Made by a program: the position numbers and the translations under genes. From positions 551,278,705 to 551,342,704 of the forward strand of contig NC_092872.1 of NCBI RefSeq assembly GCF_028372415.1: a stretch of DNA of 64,000 bases, read 5' to 3'. Origin of the DNA: Notamacropus eugenii. Lineage: Eukaryota; Chordata; Mammalia; Diprotodontia; Macropodidae. Position 1 is the stretch's first letter. Every line of letters begins with the position of its first letter. Positions 21,561 to 32,789 of the stretch are shown here, in pieces. The notes under the pieces were generated by a model that saw only the letters and a list, made by a program, of their open reading frames with translations, made no database searches and was not told where the DNA came from.

Positions 21561-21927
21561 CTGATCACAAAGATATCAATCTAGTAGGTGAAGATCCTCA
21601 AAAGTTTCTGGTCAGTACAGAAAACAATTGTTACTTACACTCATTCTGAGCCATTGGAACCTAAACAATGAGCCACAGAAACTTGGGCTGGGGACTATTA
21701 TTGGCCAGACTGGCTGGCTGACATAAGAAAACAAGAAGACTAGGTTATATTTTTAGCCATGTTCTGTCCATCAATATGTTTAAAGAGCATTTTCTAGAAT
21801 TTAGGTGTTTTTGATTAAGTCTTCTTGGTCAAACAAGCAAATATACTGTCCCTTGCCTTACTCTGCCCTTCCTGAATTATTTTATAGGCTGGGATTTGGC
21901 TTCTGAATGAGAATCTTAAAAGGATTA
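21561..21927. other. Unassigned sequence
   Basis: No repeat or gene recognised. Confidence 0.4.
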
Positions 21928-22075
21928 TAGATTTACTGAGTGTTAGAGCTGAAAGGAATCTTGGAGGCCATTTATTGAATAGACGAGAATTTGCAATGCC
22001 CTTATCGAACAGACTGGGAAACTGAGGCCCACTGAGGCAAAGTGACTTGCCTACTTCTGGGGATCATGGCCAACG
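21928..22075 (-). mobile_element. MIR/THER1-type SINE
   Basis: 'gttagagctgaaaggaatct', 'gactgggaaactgaggccc' and 'gcaaagtgacttgcct', with a small internal duplication. Confidence 0.62.
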
Positions 22076-22974
22076 GGGAGCAAAATCATTTTGTCATACT
22101 CTTTCTAGTGAAAGGAAGACCCAGAAAATCAAAACCATAGATTTTTAAACTCAACATTTCTTAATTTAAAAATAAACAACAAAGTGCCGTTGGCATATCT
22201 GTGAAAACTAGGTCTGAATTCCTGGTGGGGATAATGAGCAGTAGCAAGAATGAGTGCTGTGAGAGAAGAATGTGATTGTATTAGGCTTTATCACAATGGG
22301 AGGTAAACCCAAATCATTTATAAAAGGTAATGCTGGCAGAACACAGAGAGCCCTGAGCACCACACTGCAGGTGTGATTTATGAGGCAAGGGACTGGCTAT
22401 AAATCAAACCCTTTTGTTTTAAATAGTAGTTTCAATGCAGTAGATCAATTTACATGCAGAGGGAATGAGGGGAAAAAATGGAGCATATTATAACCTGAGA
22501 ACATTATAGAATCAGATTTTGGGTTTGACCAAAGTTAGTCAATGGGCACTTTTGACAAACACTGCATGACCCAGTGCATTCATGCTGGATTGCTCCCATA
22601 GAGCCCCAGAGAAGGGGGCTACATGAGCTGCCAGGCTAAAGGGGAGGAATGCTTCATGTGAGGTTCATGAATTTCCTTTGTGTTGGCTTCTTCCCATTGC
22701 AATTCAAAGCTGGGAGAACATCAGCTACCATCTTGTCTGACCCACACCTAAAAATGAAACTCCTCTATAAAACGTCTAACCAATGGTCATTCATCCATTG
22801 CTATAATAGTGGGAAAGAGAGAAAGTCTCATCTGAGGCAGCCCGTACCACTTATGGATAGCTCTAAGCATCCTGAAGGCTTTCATTGTAAGTCTCTGCCT
22901 CTTTGCAGCATCCATTTAATTAATGCTCCTGGTTTTGTTGTTTGTACATAAACAGAAAAAACCCTATTTCTTTT
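22076..22974. promoter_or_regulatory. Repeat-poor segment, candidate conserved non-coding element
   Basis: About 900 bp without recognisable repeats. 22300-22560 contains 'ggctataaatcaaac' and 'tgcaggtgtgatttatg', a CAGGTG E-box beside a possible homeobox-type site. The 100-codon plus frame 22649-22951 resembles no known protein. The regulatory label is inference. Confidence 0.35.
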
Positions 22975-23155
22975 CATGAAAACCCTTAAGATATTTGAGA
23001 CCACTATTATCCCTTTCCTACCATATCCTTCTCAGTAAAATCTTTTCTTCTCTAGGTTAAAAGACCCCAATTCCCTCAATTGGTCTTTATTTGGAATGGA
23101 CTCAGGGCCCTTATGTCTTGACTGTCCTCTTCTGAATGGTTTTCAGCTTACAAAC
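22975..23155 (-). mobile_element. L3/CR1-type fragment
   Basis: 'cttctctaggttaaaagacc', 'ccaattccctcaattggtc' and 'ttgactgtcctcttctgaat' match the L3 antisense order. Confidence 0.65.
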
Positions 23156-23171
23156 TTTGGAGTTATGATTT

Positions 23172-23360
23172 GATTCAGCTAGGTGGCAGAGTGGATAGAG
23201 CATAGGTTTTGGAGTCAGGAAGTCCTGAGTTCAAACCCTGCCTCAGACAATTGCTAACTGTGTGACTAAAGCCAAATCATTTAATCTCTCTAAGCCTCAA
23301 TTTTCTCATCTGTAAAATATTGTCAGTAACCTGTAAGGTCCTATTTAGCTCTTTACCTCA
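23172..23360 (+). mobile_element. tRNA-derived SINE
   Basis: 'ttcagctaggtggcagagtg', 'gatagagcataggttttgg' and 'tctcatctgtaaaatattg' mark a near full-length copy inserted beside the L3 fragment. Confidence 0.9.
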
Positions 23361-24084
23361 ATTCAACAAATATTTATTAATGTCCTGAATTTCTTAAGTA
23401 TGTTAATACTGCAAAAGATCTATTTCATTAGGTCAAGAGCTTCTTACAGTGATTCAGGCTAGAAAGTCTCCATGATGCATGGTAAGGCCAAAAAATGTAG
23501 AACATGTTGTCTAACCACTCTGCCTTTAGCTAGATTGGTTCTTGGATGATTGACACATGGCCCACCTAACAAAAGGTATCCCCAAAGTCTAAGACTTTAG
23601 ACTCTAAGACTAATACGTTTGAGATCCCACATATTTTATGAGAGGATAAAATAAATAAAGAGCCTTGAGGAGCCCTCTACACTACAAGAAGACTTTGGAG
23701 GAGGACTTTAGTGTAGGGAATATTGCATAAAAATCATAAGAAACCTTGAACTATGAGTTTGTACTATGTCATTTGAATGACCACTTTTGCCTTTTATGCC
23801 CCTATCCCCTAACTGACTACTGAAAAAGTTGGGAATTTGTAAGCTGAAAGAGAACCAGGGGGACTACCCAGGAAATCACATTATGTGAGAAGCTCAATAT
23901 TATTGAAGAACTTCTGAACACCACAAAATATCTCCAAGTACCTCAATTAATGTTACACCCCCTCACCAAAATGTGCAGAGATTCTCATTGATTGTTGATG
24001 AACAGTCACTTAGGTATGGTTATATTTTATGGTTATGGTTACAACTTTGGGGCCCATGGTACAAAAAGCTATGGTATACAGAAG
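23361..24084. other. Mostly unassigned sequence
   Basis: 'caacaaatatttattaatgt' at 23364 is a short reversed L2 end. The rest is unrecognised, without a coding frame. Confidence 0.4.
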
Positions 24085-24340
24085 CAGTATTGAATTAGAA
24101 AAAGAGTTTGAATCTTGCGTTCAAAATGGAGACAGAGAGCAAGAGAGTGAGAAGGGAGGGGTGGGGAGAAGAGACAGTCCCTTCCTCCACCCTTCCCCCA
24201 GCCCCAAATTAATCTGGAAAATAAATATAAAAATGATTGTACTACCTATACAAAAGCATTGTTGTGAGGGTCAAATGAAACAACTGTATAATGCTTTGCA
24301 AAGTTTAAAGTGCACAATAATAACAATAACATATATTTTA
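24085..24340 (+). mobile_element. CORE-SINE interrupted by purine-rich sequence
   Basis: 'aaagagtttgaatcttgcgt' resembles the body. 'attgttgtgagggtcaaatg' and 'atgctttgcaaagtttaaag' (24258-24312) are the 3' part. A G/A-rich stretch at 24129-24180 separates them. Confidence 0.5.
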
Positions 24341-24374
24341 TACTATTTCAAATATGTAAATATTGTATCTCAGA

Positions 24375-24426
24375 AAAAAATGTGAGCTCATAGAGGTCAG
24401 GGACCCTGTCTTCTACTGGGCATGCT
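24375..24426 (+). mobile_element. L2 3' fragment
   Basis: 'gagctcatagaggtcaggga' and 'ccctgtcttctactggg' resemble the sense L2 end. Confidence 0.4.
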
Positions 24427-24513
24427 GGTGTTTAAGAAATACGAGTCATAGTGCAATTAAAAAAAAGTTTTAGACTAGTATTAAAACTACACTAAGACTT
24501 TTGGGACTCCCTG
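24427..24513. mobile_element. Palindromic mariner-like MITE, diverged
   Basis: The right arm 'cactaagacttttgggact' (24490) is nearly the same as the right arm of the element at 48857. The left arm 'agtcatagtgcaatta' pairs imperfectly. A TA follows at 24514. Confidence 0.5.
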
Positions 24514-24526
24514 TATTTTTTGGCAT

Positions 24527-25480
24527 GATTCAAATACCTAAAGTAATAGGGGACAAGAGCATTAAAATCCAGTGGTAATCCAAACTTCTCATTTCAGTCA
24601 TGAATTTCAGTATTCCTTTCCCCTAAAGCTTTTAATCATGAAGGGTAAACTTAACTTCCAGGAACACTGACCATGATTTCCCCTGCACTGCTGTTCCTTC
24701 CTCACCTCCAGGTAGTGAAATGATTGTCTGAAATGGCCAGAACACAGCTGAAGAAAGGCTCTCTAAAGGTCTCAGATCATTGCTGATTGGAAGCTTAGTT
24801 CCTGAATGAGAGCTGACTGACACCTTCTAAGCACCTGCTCGCCTCTTGTGAAACTCCTACGCTCTGGCCATGAATATACAGTGGTTTCTTTGTGGTTTAT
24901 GATGACTTTCCCAGTCTGAGCTCAGCTTTAGATGTTCACATGTGTTTTCATGTCCCAGTTTCAGGTTTGTTTTGAAGTCTATTCTTTCAAGGACAGGAGG
25001 GAATTCCTAACACTCAATTTCCAGACATCCCAATGATAAAACATTTGTATCTGCCCAGCAATGGACTTAATTTAAGTCCTGAAAAGGAGAAATCTATAGC
25101 TTAGTATTCTTTTTCTCTGGGAGAAATCCTAGTACTGAATATGAATGTACTGTTTCTTCTAAAAAAACATATGAGAATTTATGTCTGTCAGAAGGTAAAT
25201 ATAGTTGCTAAAAGAATATACATCATGCAAATTAACAATCAAAGAGCAGCATTTTCCTTTGGCTCAGGGTTCTTATGAGGTTAGGCCTATAGTATACATA
25301 CCCAGTGAGTGGTGCCCTATGAATTTGACCTGAGAAATCAAACATGTGGCATAAATCTAAGCAGAAAAATGGCCTTGACCATAGAATCTAGAACTGAAGG
25401 GACCTTAGAGGTCACTATGATGTTAATTAGAGTTAAAGATCTTCCCTGCCCATTAATAGGCCTCAAATATCTTTTGTTAA
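24527..25480. other. Unassigned sequence
   Basis: Only 'atctagaactgaagggacct' at 25385 is recognisable, as a short reversed L3/MIR end. No gene recognised. Confidence 0.4.
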
Positions 25481-25544
25481 TTTCTAATGAGGCACTGGGT
25501 CATGAAGATTGTGCCCTCTGGCTCTGAGAAGTGTATATTCTCTG

Positions 25545-25800
25545 AGGTGAGGTTTTACTTTGGGGCTTACTCTTTGGAAGAAGGTTCTTGTGCCAGATGA
25601 GACTCTTATAACCATTAAGGAGCCTCTGCCTCCCTCCCCCTTTGAACCTCTGTGGTAACTATGTATGTATGCAAAGGTCAGACCGTTGGGTATATCTGTC
25701 AATCTGTTAGAAACCCTGTCTGTTGGTCTTTATTTCTCTGCTTGTATTTTCTTTGTTGGTGAATGTGATTAAAGTCAATTGTTGACTCTCCAAAAGTTGC
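25545..25800 (+). repeat. LTR-like sequence, tentative
   Basis: 'ctgtctgttggtctttattt', 'tgaatgtgattaaagtcaat' and a T-rich run have the look of the end of an endogenous retrovirus LTR (AATAAA-like signal then T-rich). No paired LTR or internal region was found. Weak. Confidence 0.25.
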
Positions 25801-25869
25801 TTTCCTTTTAGAAAAGCAGATCTAAGAACCTGTGCAGCACACCCTCATATGTATGCCTGGGTGCTTACT

Positions 25870-25960
25870 GGTATAGTCACTTAGTCCAAAGCTTTCATTT
25901 TATGGAGAATAAGGGTGTCTGGAAATGGGGAGTGACTTATCTGAGGGCTCACAGGAGAGA
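25870..25960 (-). mobile_element. MIR-type fragment
   Basis: 'cattttatggagaataagg' and 'ggggagtgacttatctgagg' are reversed MIR text. Confidence 0.45.
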
Positions 25961-26084
25961 GCATTTTCTCAAATGACTCTCATTCTCTGATAGAGGTTTT
26001 CTCCAATTGGTTCAATCTCTCTGATGACATGGGATATAGTAGATATTTAAAAATATTTGTTGTATGTTTGCATGGTTACAAGAA

Positions 26085-27330
26085 TAAAATAGGAAACTTT
26101 ATAAAATGTTTTGCTAAAGTCTAGGTGAACTATAGTTATAATTTACCCCAATCTGCCAGTTCATCAAGTCTGTTAAAAAAAAAATAAATGAAATCAATCT
26201 TAAATGACCTAATTTTCCCCAATTAATGACTTTGATTGGGATCCCTTTTACAGCTGAATAATTTTGTAGCATGTTACTTCTCTTCCCCACGTTGAATCTT
26301 CTCTTGTAACAAAGAAAATTGTGTAAAACTCATCTGACAAAGTAACTGTCCGGTGGTCTGTGCAACTTTTCATACTCATAATCCTTTCCTCTATGTTGAT
26401 AAGAGTATATTTCCTCCTCTTTTCTCTAGGACCAAGATTGATGAAGCCATAATGTTCTGTATGATAATGATTTCCTTTTCTAAATGTTTACTAATAATTC
26501 CTTTAGAAAGCTATTGCAGAATTTTGCCAGTAACCAAAGTCATGTTTACACCTGTGATTTGCCAATTATTTTCTTCTCTTTTTTGAAAATTGGAGGAACA
26601 TTTGTCTTTTTCTAGTCTTGTGGTACCTCTCTTATTCTCTAATCTACTAAAGATTACCAATAGTTGTTAGAAATTACATCTGCCAGTCCTTTTAGTTTCC
26701 AAGGACATAGTTCAATTGTTGGGCTTATGCTTTGAACTCATCAAGGGAAGCTAGATGCTCTCCTACTACCATATCTCCCTATTTATGTTATTTATCTATT
26801 CCCATGAAAGGTTCTTAGTTTGTCCTTTTCTAGTTCAAGGATAATATTCTCTTTGGTAGAGAAAATACGAGTAAAATAAGAGTGGATTAGTTCTCCCTTC
26901 TCTTGACCATCCTTTATCATCAACTCATCTACTCTGAGCAGTGGTCCTGTCCCTTCTTTGATATCCTCTTCTCCTCAGTTTGACTACCTTCCCATTCCCC
27001 AACATGTATAACTTTTATTATCTTCACTGGGTGCTGGACATTAGATCCCAAATATATTAGCCACATGACCACTGATTCAGAAAATTGTTATATACGTCTT
27101 GAGAGATCTATTCCATTAAAAAAATCCATTTATTGTTCCTCCTTCCAGCTTTATCCTTAAATGCCTTTGAGTGATCTGGTTTAACTGGATCTTTCACCAA
27201 GCTTTCTATAAACTTGTGTTTTTTTTAACTGTTTCTTTGTGTTTCCTTATATGATGATGTTCATAATCTTTTACTATCCTTCTCCATAAGATTTTCTTTT
27301 GTTTTATTGATTGATGACTTTTTCTTTTAG
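26085..27330 (-). mobile_element. L3/CR1-type LINE, about 1.2 kb ORF2 antisense
   Basis: 'gctaaagtctaggtgaacta' (26114), 'tttctaaatgtttactaata' (26477), 'ccagtaaccaaagtcatgtt' (26527), 'tttgaaaattggaggaaca' (26582) and 'gagaaaatacgagtaaaata' (26858) follow the antisense of the CR1/L3 endonuclease-RT region in order. No open frame survives. Confidence 0.78.
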
Positions 27331-27469
27331 TTCACATTTGTTCTGAATATGTCATTCCCCCATTCTTACCCATAAGCCTTTGCTTGTGACATAGAAAAAA
27401 ATCAGCAAAACTAATACATCAATCTGATAAAATTTATGATGCTCCACATCCATAATCCCTCTCATTTTC

Positions 27470-28145
27470 TCTTTTAAAATTTATTATTTAATTTTAAATT
27501 ATTAAGCATTTATTTTTAATCCCTCTCCCTCAACCTTCCCCCCACCCTGAAAAGAAAGGAGAGAAAGGAAGGAAAGAATGCAGAATCATATAACATAAAC
27601 ACACACGTGTGTTTATGTATCACATAAACGTAGTCAAGCAAAACACATTCCCACATTAGTTACATCCCCAAGTGCTTTCATTATTCTGTATATAAGTCCA
27701 TAATCTCTTTGTCATGAGGAAAGCTGTATTCTTTTTTAATCACTCTTCTGGAATCATGATTGCTCATTTAGACGATCAGAGTTCTTAAGCATCTCACAAT
27801 TTTTCATTTTTATAATATTGATTATAAAGCACAGATTCCTATAGTTTTGTTCATTTCATTTTGCATCAGTTCATACAAGTCTTTCAATTTTCCTTTGAAT
27901 TCTCTTTTTCCTAATTTCTTACAGTACAATGGAATTAAATTATATTCATATGCCAGAATTTATTCAACCATTCTCCACTGATGGGCATGCCCTTAGTTTC
28001 CTGTGTTTTGTCACAACAAAAAAGTGCTTCTATAAGTATTTTGAATATATATTCCATCAGATTGCACGAACTGATTTCCATCTTAAGCTTCACAAAAAAT
28101 GAAGGGAGTAAGGCATATTTTTTCATTTTTGGGGGGCCAAGTTTG
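27470..28145 (-). mobile_element. L1 3' UTR and end of ORF2
   Basis: 'aaccattctccactgatggg' (27966) with 'catgcccttagtttcctg' is the same antisense ORF2-end block as at 3450-3500. 27480-27900 is the L1 3' UTR. A 24-nt hairpin lies at 27594-27617. Confidence 0.75.
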
Positions 28146-28194
28146 GTCATTGTAATTATATAATATTCAGTTTTGTCTAATTAGGTTTCTTTTG

Positions 28195-28437
28195 TTTATA
28201 TTGTGTTCAGTCATTTAACAATCATGTCAGACTCTTTGTGACCCCATTTGGGGTTTTCTTGGCAAAGATACTGGAGTTGTTTGCCATTTCTTTCTCCAGA
28301 TCATTTTGTGGATGAAGCAACTGAGACAAACAGGGTTAAGTTGCCTAGAGTCATATAGCTAGTGTGTGAAGTGGGATTTGAACCCATATTTTTCCGACTC
28401 TAAGTCAAACCTTCTCGCCACTGTACTGTATTGCCTC
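28195..28437 (-). mobile_element. RTE-tailed tRNA SINE
   Basis: 'ccccatttggggttttcttg' and 'gcaaagatactggagttgtt' form the reversed tail. 'gggatttgaacccatatttt' and 'cgccactgtactgtattgcc' form the reversed body and head. Confidence 0.87.
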
Positions 28438-28439
28438 TA

Positions 28440-29520
28440 TGTTGAGTTTGAGGTGCCTTTAGGACATCCATCTAGAGATGTCCAAAATGCATTTGATGAT
28501 GTAGGACTGTAGGAGAGAGCACATTACTGACTGTATAGATCTGGCGATCATTGATATAAAGGTAATAATTGAATATATGGGATCTGATGAGATCTTCAAG
28601 TGAGATGGTATAGAGGGAGATGAGAAGAGGGCTGTGGATAGAACTTTAGAAGATACAATTAGATTGAAACGGTTAAAGCATCAGTAAAGGAGACTGAGAA
28701 GAAATGATCAGAAAAGATAGGAGAACCAGGTGACAAGTATCATCTAAACCAAGAGAGGAGAGGATATCCAGGAAAAGAATGTGATCACTAGTGTCAAGTG
28801 CTGCAGAGATCAAGTGTAAGAGTAGGAAACACCATTAGTTTTGACAACTAAGGAACTATTAGTGTCTTAGACCAGTTCCATTTGAATGATGCAGTCAGAA
28901 GCCAGATAGTAGAAGAATAAGAGGAGAACAAATCTAGATGTGTAGATGGTTTTCTAAAGGAGTTATTAATATAACTCAGAAGGGGAGGAGAAGTCAACTG
29001 ATCAACTTAGATTTTTTTAAACTGGATTTGGGAAACATAAAGGTACTTGTAGGCAGCAGAGAAGGGACCACTAGAGAGGGATAAGACAGTTGTCAATGGG
29101 GGTAATCTCCCGGAGAAGACTGGAGGGGATGGTTTCAAGAAGAATTAATCTTGGTAAGGAGATAAGAAAAAAATAAGCTAGTTCTAGGATGAGTGATGAG
29201 GTAAGCAATGTCTCTAGTAGGGAGCCAGGTCTCAATGAATCCCCAAAGAGAGAAGAATGAAAGAGGTTTAACATAAAAGGAATCCTTTCAGAGGGTACAG
29301 TGGAATGAGCAGGCAGATCTGAGTGGGACCTTGGAGATGGGTAGATGAAAGGATTAGGTAGCTGGGTTTGGGATCTAGGGTCTTAAAATCACCAGCCAAA
29401 GATTCAAAATCACTGGGAAGGGGTGAGTATATGGGGATGGTAGTATGCTAACCATTGAGGGCTGGATCCAGGCCAAGTGTCACTGGTTGGAGAGAGGTCC
29501 ATTGAAGGAGGCACATAATT
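28440..29520 (-). mobile_element. L2 LINE ORF2 remnant
   Basis: 'gtttgaggtgcctttaggac', 'gaggatatccaggaaaaga', 'gtcaagtgctgcagagatca' (28794) and 'gtaggcagcagagaagggac' (29050) follow L2 ORF2 antisense. The minus frame 29274-29071 includes 'LLETIPSSLLREITPIDN', which resembles the L2 segment at the start of the RT domain. Stops elsewhere show it is dead. Confidence 0.72.
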
Positions 29521-29934
29521 ATTCTGCTGAGGGACCTATCTGAAGCTCCAGTTTTGTGGCAGGGTGGTGATGATCTGTCTCTTTTGGTCCTGAGAAGCTT
29601 GAAGGAGCAGTAGAAAGTGTGGGAACCAAGTCAGGATGATGCCATGTAGCAATTCCCTTAGGGAAGACCCTGGGAGGAAAGAGATTGAGGCTATATTTCT
29701 CATTGGTTTAGTAACAGAAAAGGCCCTGGAAGCTATAGAAGTGGGAGGCAGGTAGTAGATTTTTTTTTTCTGGGGCAGGAAATCTTTTGCCTCAGCAAAG
29801 CACTGGAAAAGGTCATGGGGTAAAAAGGAGATTAGTAGGTTCTCATCCTGTAGTTCTGCTTGGATCCCGTCCTGGAGCACACTTGAGGAGCACTCCCTGT
29901 GAGGAAAGCACATTCTTGAATGATCAAAATTGCC
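29521..29934. other. Unassigned sequence, possibly further L2
   Basis: A 125-codon minus frame (29913-29536) resembles nothing I know. Its position just beyond the L2 ORF2 remnant suggests decayed L2. Confidence 0.35.
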
Positions 29935-30045
29935 TAGATATGTAATGAGTTATCCCAGAAAGTAGTGAGAAATCATCTCTAGAGAAAGTAAGTTGACCAT
30001 TTGCCAAGATGTTATACAGTGGATACTATTTCAAGTGTCCTGTTA
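29935..30045 (+). mobile_element. L3 3' fragment
   Basis: 'agaaagtagtgagaaatcat', 'gaccatttgccaagatgtt' and 'atacagtggatactatttca' match sense L3 terminal text. Confidence 0.5.
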
Positions 30046-30059
30046 AAGACCAGTTGGCC

Positions 30060-30142
30060 TCTTTAGTCCCTTAAATTCTTATTGTGTGATGAGTACTGAA
30101 ACAGGGTCTTGCTCATAGTAGCTGCTAAGTAAACATATTTTG
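30060..30142 (+). mobile_element. L2 3' terminus
   Basis: 'acagggtcttgctcatagta' followed by 'gctgctaagtaaacatat'. Confidence 0.5.
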
Positions 30143-30177
30143 CTTTTCTGAAGAAGGGAGGGATTGTTTCTGATGAG

Positions 30178-30408
30178 AGGCAGCCTAGCTTAATGAAAAA
30201 AATGTTGGATTTTTGAATCAAGACAGCATGGTTTCAACTTCTGCCACCAACACTTGAGTTGTGTGACCCTGGCCAAATCACTTAATATTTCTAGCCTTGG
30301 TTTGCTCATAATAAAATGGAGACAGTAATACCTGATAGAGTTCCTACCTCAGAGAATTGCTATGGGGATCAAATAAATCATGTTTGTAAAGCTCTTATTA
30401 TCTCTGGA
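30178..30408 (+). mobile_element. CORE-SINE
   Basis: 'gttgtgtgaccctggccaa', 'tcagagaattgctatgggga' and 'tgtttgtaaagctcttatta' show the body and 3' part. The head is recognisable at 30181. Confidence 0.75.
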
Positions 30409-30466
30409 TCTTTGCCTCTATGATGACAATACAGAGTATATGCACATGGAGAATGTAGATCTCACC

Positions 30467-30680
30467 GTGTTGTTGTGAAGTCTTGTCCAACTCTCTGTGA
30501 CCCCTTTTGGGATCTTCTTGGCAAAAATACTGGGGTGGTTTGTCATTTCCTTCTCCAGCTCATTTTACAGATGAGGAAACTGAGGTAAATAGGGTGATTT
30601 GCCCAGGATCCCACAGCTAGTAAGTGTCTGAGGCCAGATTTGAACTCAGAAAGATGAGTCTTCCTGACCTAGCTGCCCCA
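30467..30680 (-). mobile_element. RTE-tailed tRNA SINE with internal deletion near the head
   Basis: The reversed tail 'gtgaccccttttgggatctt', then 'cagatgaggaaactgaggt' and 'cacagctagtaagtgtctg', end in 'ctagctgcccc'. The usual segment with the 'ctatccactg' motif is missing. Confidence 0.87.
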
Positions 30681-30737
30681 TGAACATTCTCACTGTAGAA
30701 CTGTGGAAAATAATGATTTTTTTCAGTTGCATTTACA

Positions 30738-30930
30738 AGTGTGGATCTTACTAGCTGTGTGATTCTGGGTGAGTCACTTGACCATTGCCTGCTGCAGTTT
30801 CCTCCCTTGTAAAATAGGAATAATAATAGCCCCTACCTTCCAGGTCCTTGTGAGGATAAAATGTGATAATATTTATGAAGCATTTTGCAAACCTTAAGAC
30901 ACTAAACAAGTAGTAGCCATTATTATGATC
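30738..30930 (+). mobile_element. CORE-SINE
   Basis: 'ttactagctgtgtgattctg', 'cttgtgaggataaaatgtg' and 'gcattttgcaaaccttaaga'. Confidence 0.8.
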
Positions 30931-31382
30931 TTAGAAACCTGGGGGCTAAGAGTGTAACTGTGAGTTTCTTAGCCTCTGGTTATAAGTTCTCAATTTTATA
31001 AATATAACATCAATCTTATTGATAAAGCAATGTGTGTGGCATTTCCTTTTCTGTCCTATTTTCACATTGCAGCAGCTCTTTGTAAAACCACGACAGATGG
31101 ATTTCAATATATTTTCCCTTACCGAAGTTATAATGAGAATGGGTAGAATTTTTAAACTAAAGTTATCAACTGTTTCATGTGCCTTCTTATGGTTGCACGT
31201 GTGTCTTGAACTTACGTCCTCTCTCTTTAACCCAGTGTTCCCTTGGATCTCCGAACTCCTTCCCAGGATGCAGATCACGGCCCATCTATGCTGTCCATTC
31301 TTTAAATATGAATCTTGTTTGTTACTTTCTCCATAGGGTGTCCACCTGACCCTTCTCTTATAGTTCCTAAATAGCAGCTGAT
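30931..31382. other. Unassigned sequence
   Basis: Overlapping antiparallel frames of about 105-110 codons (31019-31336 plus, 31278-30946 minus) have no recognisable domain and shadow each other. No repeat recognised. Confidence 0.4.
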
Positions 31383-31800
31383 GGTAACCATGATAATAAT
31401 GGTGAAATATTTTATATGCATTATCTCATCTGATCATCCCAACAACCCTGTAAGGTAGGTATAGCAGATATTATCCCATTTTACAGATGAGGAAACTGAG
31501 GTTGTGAGAGGTTAACTGACTTGTCCAGTGTCATATAGCTTCTACATTTCAGAGACAGTATAATATAGTAGAGAGACAATGCAGAGTCCTGGACTTGGAG
31601 TTATAAAGACCTAGTTTCAAGTCCCACTGCAGACACTTGCTAGCTATGTGACTTTGGGCAAGTGATAACCTCTCTGAACCTCAGTTTTCTCATTTGCAGA
31701 AAGAGGGAGTCATGACTTCTGAGGTCCCTGTCGGCTCTAAATTCATGATCCTATGATTTGAACCCACGTGTCTCCTGACTTGTGACTCTTACACAGTGAG
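31383..31800 (-). mobile_element. MIR-type SINE split by a later SINE
   Basis: 'catctgatcatcccaacaac', 'cagatgaggaaactgaggtt' and 'ccagtgtcatatagcttct' run to about 31550. The remaining end 'atttgaacccacgtgtctcc' resumes at 31757. Confidence 0.75.
31553..31756 (+). mobile_element. tRNA-derived SINE inserted in MIR
   Basis: 'cagtataatatagtagagag', 'gctagctatgtgactttggg' and 'cctgtcggctctaaattcat'. Flanked on both sides by pieces of one MIR. Confidence 0.78.
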
Positions 31801-31834
31801 AGAAAAAGAAAAAAAAATTACAACCTTTCAGAGG

Positions 31835-32013
31835 AAGTGATGGAAGGAATACTGAACTTGGAATTACAATTCTAGGCTTTGGAACTTATTATCTCTGTGA
31901 CCCTAGAAAAAAATTTCTCTCTTCTTTGGGACTCATTTTCCTCATTTTTAATGTGGAGATCGGTTTAGATTTTCTCTGAGGTTCCTTTCATGGTAGAGTT
32001 CTATGATCCTGCT
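31835..32013 (+). mobile_element. tRNA-derived SINE
   Basis: 'gaatactgaacttggaatta', 'cattttcctcatttttaatg' and 'tggtagagttctatgatcc'. Same subtype as 31553-31756, lying in tandem. Confidence 0.68.
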
Positions 32014-32404
32014 AGGAAGAGGGGGACAAATGATTTCATATGTATATATTTCATATATACATATATACTTACTGTTAGCAGAAGTGCTGAGTATAAGATT
32101 ATTGAGCATACGCTTTATACCTGGTGCTGTCCTAGGGGGCTCGAAGAGAGAGTGGCAGGGGTGTGAGAGAGAGGAGTATAGACTAATTGTGAAACAGGGT
32201 CTCTGCTTTTGAGGGATTTGATATTGACTTGTGGATATAAAACATGTTCAATTTGTTTTCTCTTTTCTTTTTTTTTTTAAACTAGATCTATGATTGTGTG
32301 ATTTAATCAGTAAAAGGACCTTCCCAACTATGGAAATTGCCTTTCCTGATGCATATTAGTTATAACTTGTCTGTAACTGATGGTTGAAGAGTCACCTAGG
32401 CCAG
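32014..32404. other. Unassigned sequence
   Basis: No repeat or gene recognised beyond TA-rich runs near 32038-32070. Confidence 0.4.
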
Positions 32405-32512
32405 TGGTAGGAAAAGCATCTTGTCCAGGGTCACACAGCAGAGGCAGGAAGTGAACCTAGATCTTTTTAACTTCATAGTAAACTCTATATACTCCATGCC
32501 AGCTGCTTCTTG
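32405..32512 (-). mobile_element. MIR-type fragment
   Basis: 'ttgtccagggtcacacagc' and 'ggcaggaagtgaacctagat'. Confidence 0.7.
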
Positions 32513-32789
32513 TTCAATAAACAGAGGAAAATACAAAAGAGTATCTAGTTAAGGTTGAAAGGTTTAGTCCTGAGGAGTACTAGAGGAATTTAGAGAAACA
32601 AGAAACTGATGTTGGTCAAAGTGAATGAGAAGTCTTCATAGAACTTAGAACCTCCAAATCAGCAAGTTAAGATGAGTTCATTTAGCTGGATTCACACCTA
32701 AAACATGAATCGCTTTTACAGTATTCTTGGCAAGGAGGCATCTAGTCTTTGCTTCACTTCTAGTCACAGAGAACATACTACTTTGGAAG

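Noticed and set aside
23572-23625. Third mariner MITE copy ('ggtatccccaaagtctaag')
   Set aside because: Only a short, loosely similar string; no paired arm or convincing TA boundaries.
29536-29913. 125-codon minus frame considered as a gene
   Set aside because: No domain, no exon context, and it adjoins an L2 ORF2 remnant on the same strand; chance or decayed LINE is more likely.
31019-31336. Overlapping frames of over 100 codons on both strands
   Set aside because: Antiparallel shadowing with no recognisable family and no splice or promoter context.
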